Translations under genes and position numbers: made by a program
Shown here: positions 35,393 to 43,206 of the stretch, one piece after another
How positions within the stretch are numbered: position 1 is the first letter of the stretch
How the letters are laid out: each line of letters opens with the position of its first letter
Notes under the pieces: model-generated
The model's input: only the letters and a program-made list of their open reading frames with translations
What the model was told of the DNA's origin: nothing
Database searches by the model: none
Source of the DNA: Phaeobacter cretensis
GTDB taxonomy: Bacteria; Pseudomonadota; Alphaproteobacteria; Rhodobacterales; Rhodobacteraceae
Direction of reading: 5' to 3'
NCBI RefSeq assembly: GCF_047372505.1
Contig: NZ_JBKBEU010000001.1
Span: 1,178,001-1,242,000 of the forward strand
Length of the DNA stretch: 64,000 nt

Positions 35393-36072
35393 TGGTCGTT
35401 CGCACCGTTCCCGGAGAGGCCTCTGTCGCATTATCTGATGAGGGTGAGAAACTGTTTGCTCCATCAGCCGAGCGCAATCTGGGCCCGATTGCCGATCTCT
35501 TGGTACAGATTGCTCCAAAACCCTCTGACGGAAATGCTCCCCGCCTCCGTGCGTTGGAAATTGCCAGCGGTACTGGCCAGCATGTGATCGGCTTTGCCGT
35601 CTGCTGCGGACATCTGAACTGGCAGCCAACTGACGTGGATCAGGCTCGCTTAAGCAGCATCAACGCCTATGTCGCCGACAGCGGCTGCACCAATATCTCG
35701 CCTGCCCTGCAACTGGATGCAACCGAAGCCCCCTGGCCCGATACCATAGGGAAATTCGATCTGATCGTACTGTGCAACTTATTGCATCTGATCAGCATAC
35801 CCGAGGCACAAGCTCTGATCCAAGGGGCTGCGACCCACCTGGCACCGAGAGGGCAATTCGTGATCTACGGCCCATTCAAACGTGGCGGCGTGCTGACCAG
35901 CGACGGCGACCACGCATTTCACTCCAAGCTAGCCGCCCACGATCCAGAAGTTGGCTACAAGGATGATTTCGACGTGATGGACTGGCTACAATCGAACGGT
36001 CTGGACATGTCAGAAGTCATCGAAATGCCTGCCAACAATCTGGCGCTAGTGGCCATGCAAAAGCCCGGATAA
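35392..36072 (+). CDS. DUF938 family protein, SAM-dependent methyltransferase-like
   Basis: A 226-residue protein of the DUF938 family. It has a class I methyltransferase core: motif I LEIASGTGQHVIGFA near residue 55, TDVDQARLSSI as the acidic end of beta 2, and FDLIVLCNLLHLI as motif IV. KRGGVLTSDGDHAFHSKLAAHDPEVGYKD is a conserved family stretch (given here in part: GDHAFHSKLAAHDPEVG). No function is established for DUF938. It is the last gene of a tight operon with the aldo/keto reductase and FAD oxidoreductase, so it may act on the same small molecule. Confidence 0.85.
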   Translation: MVVRTVPGEASVALSDEGEKLFAPSAERNLGPIADLLVQIAPKPSDGNAPRLRALEIASGTGQHVIGFAVCCGHLNWQPTDVDQARLSSINAYVADSGCTNISPALQLDATEAPWPDTIGKFDLIVLCNLLHLISIPEAQALIQGAATHLAPRGQFVIYGPFKRGGVLTSDGDHAFHSKLAAHDPEVGYKDDFDVMDWLQSNGLDMSEVIEMPANNLALVAMQKPG

Positions 36073-36121
36073 CATCAGAGGCGAGCGGCCGCCATGCCTT
36101 CTGCCGTCGTCTCGTCACATG

Positions 36122-36601
36122 TTAGATATTCAGCTGCATCGAAACTTTGGTTCTATCCATGGTGACAAAAGTTCGAAACTTCCGAATGTTGTTATTCGGA
36201 AAGAACAGCCGTTGGGTTAGCGCCTCATATTCAGACATATCGTCGACAATCACAATCAGAATGAAATCGACTTCGCCGGTGATATAGTAGCATTGCTGGA
36301 TTTCAGGCGCGTCTTGAAAGCTACGTTTGATGTCATCAATCCGGCCTGCTGTCTCAGACCTAAGCTCGACTTCCACCAGAATAGTGAGCGGCATCTGAAC
36401 CGCCTTTGGATCGATCTGGGCGGTCTGAGCACTGATAACACCATCCATCTCCATACGCCGGATACGCCTTTGCACCGACGCGGTTGAAAGGTTCACCGCC
36501 TCACCAATCTGACGCTGTGGCTTGGTGCAGTCTTTCTGCAAGATCCGTAGAATCGCCAGATCGAAGGCATCTAGGCTGTGCGATATATTTTCTTTTCTCA
36601 T
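36122..36601 (-). CDS. Lrp/AsnC-family transcriptional regulator
   Basis: Leucine-responsive type regulator of 159 residues. An N-terminal helix-turn-helix (LDAFDLAILRILQKD, then LSTASVQRRIRRMEMDGVI) precedes a C-terminal RAM/ligand domain (LTILVEVELRSE, CYYITGEVDFILIVIVDD). The ATG at 36601 gives the normal length; an in-frame ATG at 36688 would add 29 unlikely residues and overlap the promoter. It is divergent from the diaminopropionate ammonia-lyase-like gene and probably controls it through the palindrome at 36670-36693, sensing an amino acid. Confidence 0.9.
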   Translation of the reverse strand: MRKENISHSLDAFDLAILRILQKDCTKPQRQIGEAVNLSTASVQRRIRRMEMDGVISAQTAQIDPKAVQMPLTILVEVELRSETAGRIDDIKRSFQDAPEIQQCYYITGEVDFILIVIVDDMSEYEALTQRLFFPNNNIRKFRTFVTMDRTKVSMQLNI

Positions 36602-36669
36602 GAACTCATTCTGCAAAATATTCTCATCAACTTCCACAAATTCGACGACCGTACTCGCGCTTGGTGACG

Positions 36670-36693
36670 TATTTTTGCAAGAACGCAAAAATA
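36670..36693. promoter_or_regulatory. Inverted repeat, probable Lrp-type operator of dpaL
   Basis: TATTTTTGC (36670-36678) and GCAAAAATA (36685-36693) are perfect inverted copies with a 6-base gap. The site ends 10 bases before the dpaL ATG and overlaps its ribosome site (AGGAG). The divergent Lrp-type gene is the obvious binder (inference). Confidence 0.6.
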
Positions 36694-36703
36694 GGAGCGC
36701 AAA

Positions 36704-37891
36704 ATGCTAGGAATATATGAAAATACACAGTCGGAACTGTTCACCAGAATACCGTCACTTGGCGCGGCCGTGACGGAGACACTATCCCGACGCGCCTTTG
36801 ACGACGCCGCAGGTGAAATATTCACTTGGGATGGGTATGAACCAACACCTATGCCGAACCTGACCGGTTTAGCGGATCAACTTGGCCTACAGGAAATCCA
36901 CTACAAGCATGAAGGCTCAAGATTTGGGTTAGGAAGTTTCAAGGCTCTGGGAGGGGCTTATGCCACCTTGCGTGTTCTACAGCGCAAACTGTCAGAAACC
37001 GTAGGTCGCGATGTTACCGTTGCAGAAATTCAGAACGGTGACTTCGCAGCTCAGATTGCAGAGTCGACCGTGATCTCGGCAACCGACGGAAACCACGGGC
37101 GTTCTGTTGCTTGGGGAGCAAAACGGTTTGGTGCAAATTGCCGGATTTACATCCATGCGGAAGTGAGCCCGTTCCGGGAGCGCGCAATGCAAGACCTCGG
37201 CGCAGAGGTCATTCGCATCGATGGCGACTATGATGCTACCGTCGCGCAAACCCGCGTAGATGCCGAAAAACACGGTTGGATGATTGTGTCAGACACCTCT
37301 TGGCCCGGCTACACGCAGCCACCACTGGATGTCATGGCCGGATACGGTGTTATGGCCCGCGAGATCGTGCGAGACCTGCAGGTACCCCCGACGCATGTGT
37401 TCCTGCAAGGTGGTGTCGGTGGGCTGGCTGCAGCAGTGATCGCGGTTTTTCATCAGGAGTGGGGCATCGCCTCTCCACGAAGCATCATAGTTGAACCGGA
37501 ATTAGCGCCCTGTCTCTTTGCCAGCGGTAAAGCAAATACACCGACATCTGTCAAAATTCGTGAAGAAACCATGATGGCTGGGCTGTCTTGTGGTGAGCCG
37601 TCACAGAGCGCCTGGGAAATCCTTGGCGAGTCCGTAGATAGTTTTATGACCATTCCTGAACATCTGGTTGCTCCAACTGTCCGGATGCTCGCAAACGGAG
37701 ACTACAGAGATCCCTGCATCGACGCTGGTGAAAGCGCGGTCGCCGGTCTCATCGGGCTGATGTGCGGCGCCCTGGATCCAAAGTTGCGGGCAGATCTAAA
37801 ACTGGACGCTGACTCTCGTGTTGTGATCATCGGCTCCGAGGGGATCACAGATCCAACAGTGTTCAAAGACATCATAGAGGGACGCATCTGA
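36704..37891 (+). CDS. dpaL: Diaminopropionate ammonia-lyase-like PLP enzyme
   Basis: Fold-type II PLP enzyme of 395 residues. The PLP Lys80 is in RFGLGSFKALGGAYA and ISATDGNHGRSVAWGAKRFG carries the Asp used as a general base for the D-isomer in E. coli DpaL (YgeX). QGGVGGLAAAV is the phosphate-binding loop. Known enzymes convert 2,3-diaminopropionate to pyruvate and ammonia. AGGAG precedes the ATG. It stands alone on the plus strand, with the Lrp-type regulator divergent and a strong terminator after it. Other amino acids such as beta-hydroxyaspartate or threonine are possible substrates for this branch of the family. Confidence 0.85.
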   Translation: MLGIYENTQSELFTRIPSLGAAVTETLSRRAFDDAAGEIFTWDGYEPTPMPNLTGLADQLGLQEIHYKHEGSRFGLGSFKALGGAYATLRVLQRKLSETVGRDVTVAEIQNGDFAAQIAESTVISATDGNHGRSVAWGAKRFGANCRIYIHAEVSPFRERAMQDLGAEVIRIDGDYDATVAQTRVDAEKHGWMIVSDTSWPGYTQPPLDVMAGYGVMAREIVRDLQVPPTHVFLQGGVGGLAAAVIAVFHQEWGIASPRSIIVEPELAPCLFASGKANTPTSVKIREETMMAGLSCGEPSQSAWEILGESVDSFMTIPEHLVAPTVRMLANGDYRDPCIDAGESAVAGLIGLMCGALDPKLRADLKLDADSRVVIIGSEGITDPTVFKDIIEGRI

Positions 37892-37954
37892 CAGGTATTA
37901 GTCTGTAACGGCAAGGCCCGACCTCTCGGTTCCGACACGACTATCCCATTTAGG

Positions 37955-37988
37955 AAGAAAGCCCCGGCACATTGGCCGGGGCTTTCTT
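37955..37988. terminator. Rho-independent terminator between convergent dpaL and DMGDH-like gene
   Basis: A perfect 14-base stem, AAGAAAGCCCCGGC (37955-37968) with GCCGGGGCTTTCTT (37975-37988), has a 6-base loop and T/A runs on both sides. It serves both strands. Confidence 0.88.
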
Positions 37989-38028
37989 TAGCTGTGACTG
38001 AACAAAGGAGCGCAGGCGCTGCTTGTGA

Positions 38029-40536
38029 TCACCCATTTTGGCGGATGGTTTCATTCTTAGGGTCATAGGGGCTGTCGCAGGTGACTACAGCGTCCCAGAG
38101 TTTATCCTGAATCTTGACTTGCAGCTTAGTGCCTTCCACTGCCTGCTCGGGTTTCACGTAGCCCATGCCGATGGACTTCTCGAAAGCTACAGAATAGCCG
38201 CCCGAGGTCAGGCGTCCCACGCGCTCACCCTCAGGCGTGTAGAGCACTTCGCGACCCCACGGATCCGCGTCATCTGGCCCATCGATCAGCAACGTACAGC
38301 ATTTTACGCGCACGCCAGTTTCGACCATTTTGTTCTTGCCGTTGAAATCCTTTTCAAGGTCGACAAAGCGGGGCAGATCAGCCTCCAGCGGAGTAGCATC
38401 CCGGCCCAGTTCGTTGCCGAAGGCGCGGTATGACTTTTCCTGACGCAGCCAGTTCTGGGCACGGGCGCCGACAAGCTTCATCCCATGCTTCTCGCCTGCC
38501 TTTTCAAGCAGATCAAAGAGGTAGTTCTGCATCTCGATCGGGTGATGCAGCTCCCAGCCAAGCTCCCCAGTGTAGGCCACACGGATTGCATTGACCGGGC
38601 ACATGCCCAATTCGATCTGACGTGCTGAAAGCCATGGGAAACGTTTGTTTGTCAGCGCCGTCTCAGGATCGGCGTCGACGATCACCTCTTTGAGCACATC
38701 ACGCGATTTTGGACCGGCGATGGCAAAGACACCCCACTGTGTAGTGACGTCCTGAATCTCGATGTAGCCGAATTCTTCCATCTTATCCTCTGCGGCTTTG
38801 CGCAGAAAATCAGCATCGTATTCAGTCCAAGCGCCTGCAGATACGAGGTAGTAGTTGTTCTCACCGTTGCGAACGATTGTGTATTCAGTGCGGGTCGTGC
38901 CTGCTGCAGTCAGCGCATAGGTCAGGTTGATACGGCCAACCTTTGGCAGTTTGTTGCAGGTGAACCAATCCAGAAATTGGGTGGCACCAGGGCCCTTGAC
39001 CACATGTTTGGTGAAGGCAGTCGCATCCACCAGTCCGACGCCTTCGCGGATCGCTTTGGCTTCATCAACAGCGTGCTGCCACCAGCCGCCCCGGCGGAAG
39101 GAACGCGCATCGTGGTCAAAGTTTTCAGGCGCATCAACAGGGCCAAAATAGTTTGGACGTTCCCAGCCGTTGACCCAGCCAAACTGTGCGCCGCGCGCCT
39201 TTTGACGGTCGAATGCAGGCGCAGTACGTAACGGCCGCGCTGCAGGGCGCTCTTCGTCCGGGTGGTGAAGGATATAAACATGCTCGTAGCATTCTTCATT
39301 CTTGCGCGCTGCAAACTCGGTGGTCATCCAGTTGCTGGAGTATCGCTTGGGATCCAGCGAGGCCATATCGATCTCAGCTTCGCCCTCGACCATCATCTGC
39401 GCCAGATAGTAACCAGTACCGCCCGCAGCCGTGATCCCAAAGGAGAAGCCTTCAGCAAGCCACATATTGCGCAAACCCGGTGCCGGGCCAACCAGCGGGT
39501 TGCCATCTGGGGTGTAGCAGATTGGGCCATTGAAATCGTCCTTTAGGCCGCTCTCAGCACAGGATGGTACACGTTCTGCCATCGCCATATACTGATCGGC
39601 GATCCGGTCCAGCTCCAGCGGGAACAGATCGGCGCGGAAACTATCGGGAACACCGTGCTCAAAACGCGCAGGCGCGCCACGCTCATAGATCCCAAGAATC
39701 CAGCCTCCACGCTCTTCTCGGGCATAGGATTCGTTGTCAGCGTCACGCACAACCGGGTGTTCAGGGTTCCCTGCTTCGCGCCATTTGACCAGCTCTGGGT
39801 CTTTGTCCATAACGATGAAAGTGTGCTCAACCGGGATAGCAGGCATCTTGATGCCCAACATCTTTGCGGTACGCTGTGCGTGGTTGCCCGACGCCGTCAC
39901 AACGTGCTCAGCAGTGATCACCACCTTCTCGTCGCTCTCGATCAGGTTGCCACCTTTCTCCACCATCTTGGTGCAGGTAACTTCCCAATGGGTGCCTGTC
40001 CAATGGAACGCATCTGCTTGCAGTTTACGGTGAATATCGACGCCACGTTGACGCGCGCCCTTGGCCATCGCTTGGGTCACGTCAGCAGGGTTAATATAGC
40101 CATCTTCTGTATGGTAGATCGCCCCCTTCAGGTCGGAGGTCTCAATCAGTGGCCAGCGTTCCTTGATCTGATCAGGAGTCAGCCATTCATAGTCCACATC
40201 GCAGGTTTCCGCGGTCGAGGCATAGAGCATGTATTCATCCATGCGCTCATCCGTCTGGGCCATACGCAGATTGCCAACCACAGCGAAGCCCGCATTAAGG
40301 CCCGTTTCTTCTTCCAGCTGCTTGTAGAAATCCACCGAATATTTGTGGATGTGTGTAGTCGCATAGGACATATTGAACAGCGGCAATAGACCGGCCGCGT
40401 GCCAGGTCGAGCCTGAGGTCAGCTCATCGCGCTCAATAAGCATAACGTCGTCCCAGCCTGCCTTGGCCAGATGATAGGCGATCGAGGTGCCGACAGCGCC
40501 GCCGCCGACGACCAATGCTTTGACTTGGGTTTTCAT
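38029..40536 (-). CDS. Dimethylglycine/sarcosine dehydrogenase-like FAD and folate protein
   Basis: A two-part enzyme of 835 residues. Residues 1-380 form a DAO-type FAD domain: VKALVVGGGAVGTSIAYHL at 5-23, and LTSGSTWHAAGL with His46, which lines up with the covalent-flavin His of dimethylglycine dehydrogenase. The second half is the FAO_M linker and GCV_T (tetrahydrofolate) domains, with GPKSRDVL, RVAYTGELGWELH and GRLTSGGYSVAFEKSIGMGYV. Such enzymes N-demethylate dimethylglycine or sarcosine and load the C1 unit on folate, part of glycine betaine breakdown. The ATG at 40536 has GGAGAG upstream. Which methylated glycine it uses cannot be decided here. Confidence 0.88.
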   Translation of the reverse strand: MKTQVKALVVGGGAVGTSIAYHLAKAGWDDVMLIERDELTSGSTWHAAGLLPLFNMSYATTHIHKYSVDFYKQLEEETGLNAGFAVVGNLRMAQTDERMDEYMLYASTAETCDVDYEWLTPDQIKERWPLIETSDLKGAIYHTEDGYINPADVTQAMAKGARQRGVDIHRKLQADAFHWTGTHWEVTCTKMVEKGGNLIESDEKVVITAEHVVTASGNHAQRTAKMLGIKMPAIPVEHTFIVMDKDPELVKWREAGNPEHPVVRDADNESYAREERGGWILGIYERGAPARFEHGVPDSFRADLFPLELDRIADQYMAMAERVPSCAESGLKDDFNGPICYTPDGNPLVGPAPGLRNMWLAEGFSFGITAAGGTGYYLAQMMVEGEAEIDMASLDPKRYSSNWMTTEFAARKNEECYEHVYILHHPDEERPAARPLRTAPAFDRQKARGAQFGWVNGWERPNYFGPVDAPENFDHDARSFRRGGWWQHAVDEAKAIREGVGLVDATAFTKHVVKGPGATQFLDWFTCNKLPKVGRINLTYALTAAGTTRTEYTIVRNGENNYYLVSAGAWTEYDADFLRKAAEDKMEEFGYIEIQDVTTQWGVFAIAGPKSRDVLKEVIVDADPETALTNKRFPWLSARQIELGMCPVNAIRVAYTGELGWELHHPIEMQNYLFDLLEKAGEKHGMKLVGARAQNWLRQEKSYRAFGNELGRDATPLEADLPRFVDLEKDFNGKNKMVETGVRVKCCTLLIDGPDDADPWGREVLYTPEGERVGRLTSGGYSVAFEKSIGMGYVKPEQAVEGTKLQVKIQDKLWDAVVTCDSPYDPKNETIRQNG

Positions 40537-40921
40537 GGGCCCGCTCTCCGGAAAATGATGACTCGTTTGCAGGGAGTTATGCCCCGCCTGCGGATTTTGC
40601 GCCAAATCCATCCGACCCAAAACACGACAAAACCGACCTTACGTCGCCCGGAAAGCAGGTTTCTGTCCTATACACGCCGGTTTTCGTGTTTACTGCTGAG
40701 ATTGAAAGCCCGAATTTTCCCGGTTGGATAAACCAGTTCGTGCAGTCCGGGGCTTAGCCTGCCAGAACATCGTCGTCTTCTGGTACGGTGCGTAAGACCC
40801 GACAATCAGAAGCCTCGCGCTCATCCACCGCTTGAGTTTTAGAACCGATATTTCCCCATGCGGTGAAGTCGCTGACATGCGTAACGTTTTTCATGCGGCT
40901 CACCTTTGGAGAGGAAAACCA
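40537..40921. other. Intergenic region between DMGDH-like gene and aqpZ; nothing definite
   Basis: About 385 bases between divergent genes. It should carry both promoters, but I see no convincing operator, repeat or riboswitch. Short frames here (for example 40690-40878, minus) have no ribosome site or protein-like features. Confidence 0.5.
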
Positions 40922-41605
40922 ATGAAAAAAGAAGTTGCCGAGTTTCTGGGGACATTCACGCTTGTTTTGTTCGGATGCGGATCTGCGGTCATAGCAGGGG
41001 CAGATATCGGGCTAACGGGTATCAGCTTTGCCTTTGGGTTGGCTTTAATCGGGATGGCTTATGGGATCGGGCCGGTGTCCGGCTGCCATATCAACCCGGC
41101 CGTTTCGCTGGGCATGGTGGTTGCAGGCCGGATGCAGATGCCTGAAGCGATACGATACATCATTTCACAAATCGCCGGAGCGATTGCGGCCGCACTGGTG
41201 CTTCTGGTCATTGCCAGCGGCAAGGCGGACTATAATGTTGCCGTCAATGGCCTTGGGCAGAACGGCTGGGGCACCGGATATCTGGGGGAATACAATATTC
41301 TTGCCGCCTTCGTTTTTGAAGCCGTTGCAACATTCCTGTTCATGGTTGTCATTCTTGGGTCAACCGGCAGCCGCGCGCCTACCGCTTTTGCAGGTTTGGC
41401 CATTGGGCTTACACTGGTGGTAATCCACCTTGTTGGCATCAATATAACAGGCGTTTCGGTCAACCCCGCCCGTTCTATAGGACCGGCTCTGTTTAGCGGA
41501 ACAACCGCGCTGTCGCAGCTTTGGCTGTTTATTGTCGCACCAATTCTGGGGGCACTGGCGGCCGGTTTGCTGTTCAAATCCGGCATGTTCGAGACACAAG
41601 ACTAA
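40922..41605 (+). CDS. aqpZ: Aquaporin Z-like water channel
   Basis: Six-helix channel of the MIP family, 227 residues. Both pore loops are intact: GCHINPAVS (NPA at 58-60) and VNPARS (181-185). The selectivity filter shows Phe38, His169 and Arg184, the water-channel pattern. The fourth position, Thr183 in E. coli AqpZ or Cys191 in AQP1, is Val178 here. GGAGAGGA lies before the ATG. An upstream in-frame ATG at 40832 would add 30 polar residues that do not fit. It is convergent with the GlcD-like gene. Confidence 0.93.
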   Translation: MKKEVAEFLGTFTLVLFGCGSAVIAGADIGLTGISFAFGLALIGMAYGIGPVSGCHINPAVSLGMVVAGRMQMPEAIRYIISQIAGAIAAALVLLVIASGKADYNVAVNGLGQNGWGTGYLGEYNILAAFVFEAVATFLFMVVILGSTGSRAPTAFAGLAIGLTLVVIHLVGINITGVSVNPARSIGPALFSGTTALSQLWLFIVAPILGALAAGLLFKSGMFETQD

Positions 41606-41619
41606 CGGCTATCTTAAGA

Positions 41620-41644
41620 CACCATGGCCGCCGGTGCCGTGGTG
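41620..41644 (+). terminator. Possible weak terminator after aqpZ
   Basis: CACCATGGC (41620-41628) pairs with GCCGTGGTG (41636-41644) with one mismatch. There is no T-tract, so it may only stabilise the mRNA end between the convergent genes. Confidence 0.28.
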
Positions 41645-41665
41645 TTCCTGCACCAGAAAGGCCAA

Positions 41666-43069
41666 CTACATTTCCAGGATTTTGCCCGGGTTCATGATGT
41701 TTTCAGGATCCAACGCAGCTTTGATAGCTGCCATATAGCGAGTGGTCTCGCCAAGTTCCCGTTTCAGATAGGGGCGTTTTCCTTGGCCGATACCATGCTC
41801 TCCGGTGCAGGTTCCGTCCATTTCAATGGCCAGTTCATTCAGCCAGGCCATATAAATATCGGCCTTTTCACGCTCGTCTACGCTTTCCATATCGATCAAC
41901 AGTAGCGCATGGAAATTGCCATCCCCGACGTGACCCACCATTGGTGCCAACAGACCCATATCTTCTGCCTTTGCGCGTGCTGAGCTGACGCATTCAGCAA
42001 GTCGCGAAATAGGCACGCAAACATCAGTGGATATCCCTTTGGCATCAGTACGCAATTGCAGGCAGGCCCAATACATATCGTGGCGCGCCTGCCAAAGCGC
42101 ATTGCGCTCTTCTGCGGTGGAGGTCGCGGCGATATCAAAGCCGCCGAAATCCTCGGCGATCTGGGCAAAGGTGTCCGCCTGTTCGACCACGCCCGCCTCT
42201 GAACCATGGAATTCTAGCAACAAAAGCGGCATTTCCGGCAGGCTCAGACTGGAGTATGCGTTAGCTGCCTGCACACTAAGCGTATCGAGCATTTCAATGC
42301 GAGCAACCTGGATGCCATATTGAATGGTCATCATAACTGCACGACAGGCATCATCGACGCTGCGAAAGGCGCAGCGGGCGGAGCGGATCGCCTCAGGGAT
42401 GCCTTGCAAGCGCAGGGTCAGCTCGGTGATCAAACCAAGGGTTCCCTCTGATCCAACTAAAAGGCGCGTCATGTCGTACCCCGCCGAGGATTTCTTGGCC
42501 CGCTGTGCGGTGCGGATCACGCCGCCATCGGCCATCACGGCCTCAAGTGCCAGTACGTTGTCCTTCATTGTACCGTAACGCACCGCATTGGTGCCAGAGG
42601 CCCGTGTGGCGGCCATGCCGCCAAGCGAAGCGTTCGCACCGGGATCGATGGGGAAAAATAGGCCTTGGTCACGCAAGTATGTGTTGAGCTGTTCACGTGT
42701 CACACCCGGTTGAACCACCACATCGAGGTCCTCCGCATGTACCGTAAGGATCTTGTCCATCCGCATCATGTCGACGCAGATACCGCCTGCGGGCGCGTTC
42801 ACATGGCCCTCCAGAGAGGTCCCAGTGCCAAAAGGGATCACCGGGACACCATAGTCAGCACAGACTTTCACAATCTCCGCGACCTCTTCAGTAGAGGTGG
42901 GAAAGACAACCGCGTCTGGTGCCTGATTAGCAATCCAAGTGGTGGTATGCCCATGCTGCTCGCGGATCGCTTGACCGGTTTGCAGCTGCTCGCCGAGACG
43001 CTGCTTCAACACATCAATGGCGGCTTTGATACCAGCTTCGTTGCGCGGCAATGTTGTGGCTTGCACCAT
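41666..43069 (-). CDS. FAD-linked D-lactate dehydrogenase / GlcD-type oxidase
   Basis: Flavoprotein of the LDHD/GlcD family, 467 residues. The PCMH-type FAD domain shows VVFPTSTEEVAEIVKVCADYG, PVIPFGTGTSLEGHV and DPGANASLGGMAATRASGTNA. The C-terminal FAD-oxidase domain has GHVGDGNFHALLLID with the metal/active-site His and GTCTGEHGIGQGKRPYL near the end. The product oxidises D-lactate or a similar 2-hydroxy acid and passes electrons to cytochrome c or quinone. AAGGAT lies before the ATG at 43069. A 2-hydroxyacid dehydrogenase gene lies nearby, so both may act in 2-hydroxy acid turnover, but they are not one operon. Confidence 0.87.
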   Translation of the reverse strand: MVQATTLPRNEAGIKAAIDVLKQRLGEQLQTGQAIREQHGHTTTWIANQAPDAVVFPTSTEEVAEIVKVCADYGVPVIPFGTGTSLEGHVNAPAGGICVDMMRMDKILTVHAEDLDVVVQPGVTREQLNTYLRDQGLFFPIDPGANASLGGMAATRASGTNAVRYGTMKDNVLALEAVMADGGVIRTAQRAKKSSAGYDMTRLLVGSEGTLGLITELTLRLQGIPEAIRSARCAFRSVDDACRAVMMTIQYGIQVARIEMLDTLSVQAANAYSSLSLPEMPLLLLEFHGSEAGVVEQADTFAQIAEDFGGFDIAATSTAEERNALWQARHDMYWACLQLRTDAKGISTDVCVPISRLAECVSSARAKAEDMGLLAPMVGHVGDGNFHALLLIDMESVDEREKADIYMAWLNELAIEMDGTCTGEHGIGQGKRPYLKRELGETTRYMAAIKAALDPENIMNPGKILEM

Positions 43070-43172
43070 GACGGAGATCCTTAGCGAACAGAGAAGACGT
43101 TGACGCGTCAACCTATCCGCGATGAAGCAAGCGCAGCAATACCCATTACCCACTAGTCGGTACAATAGAGAC

Positions 43173-43200
43173 AGCCCGGCCGAGTGGATGCGGCCGGGCT
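43173..43200 (-). terminator. Hairpin terminator downstream of ggt
   Basis: AGCCCGGCCG (43173-43182) and CGGCCGGGCT (43191-43200) form a perfect 10-base stem with an 8-base loop, a few bases past the ggt stop. The sequence after it on the minus strand is only modestly T-rich. Confidence 0.55.
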
Positions 43201-43206
43201 TCAGCT

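Noticed and set aside
40690..40878. 62-codon minus-strand frame in the DMGDH-aqpZ gap
   Set aside because: No ribosome site, mixed composition, and it covers the region where the aqpZ promoter should be.
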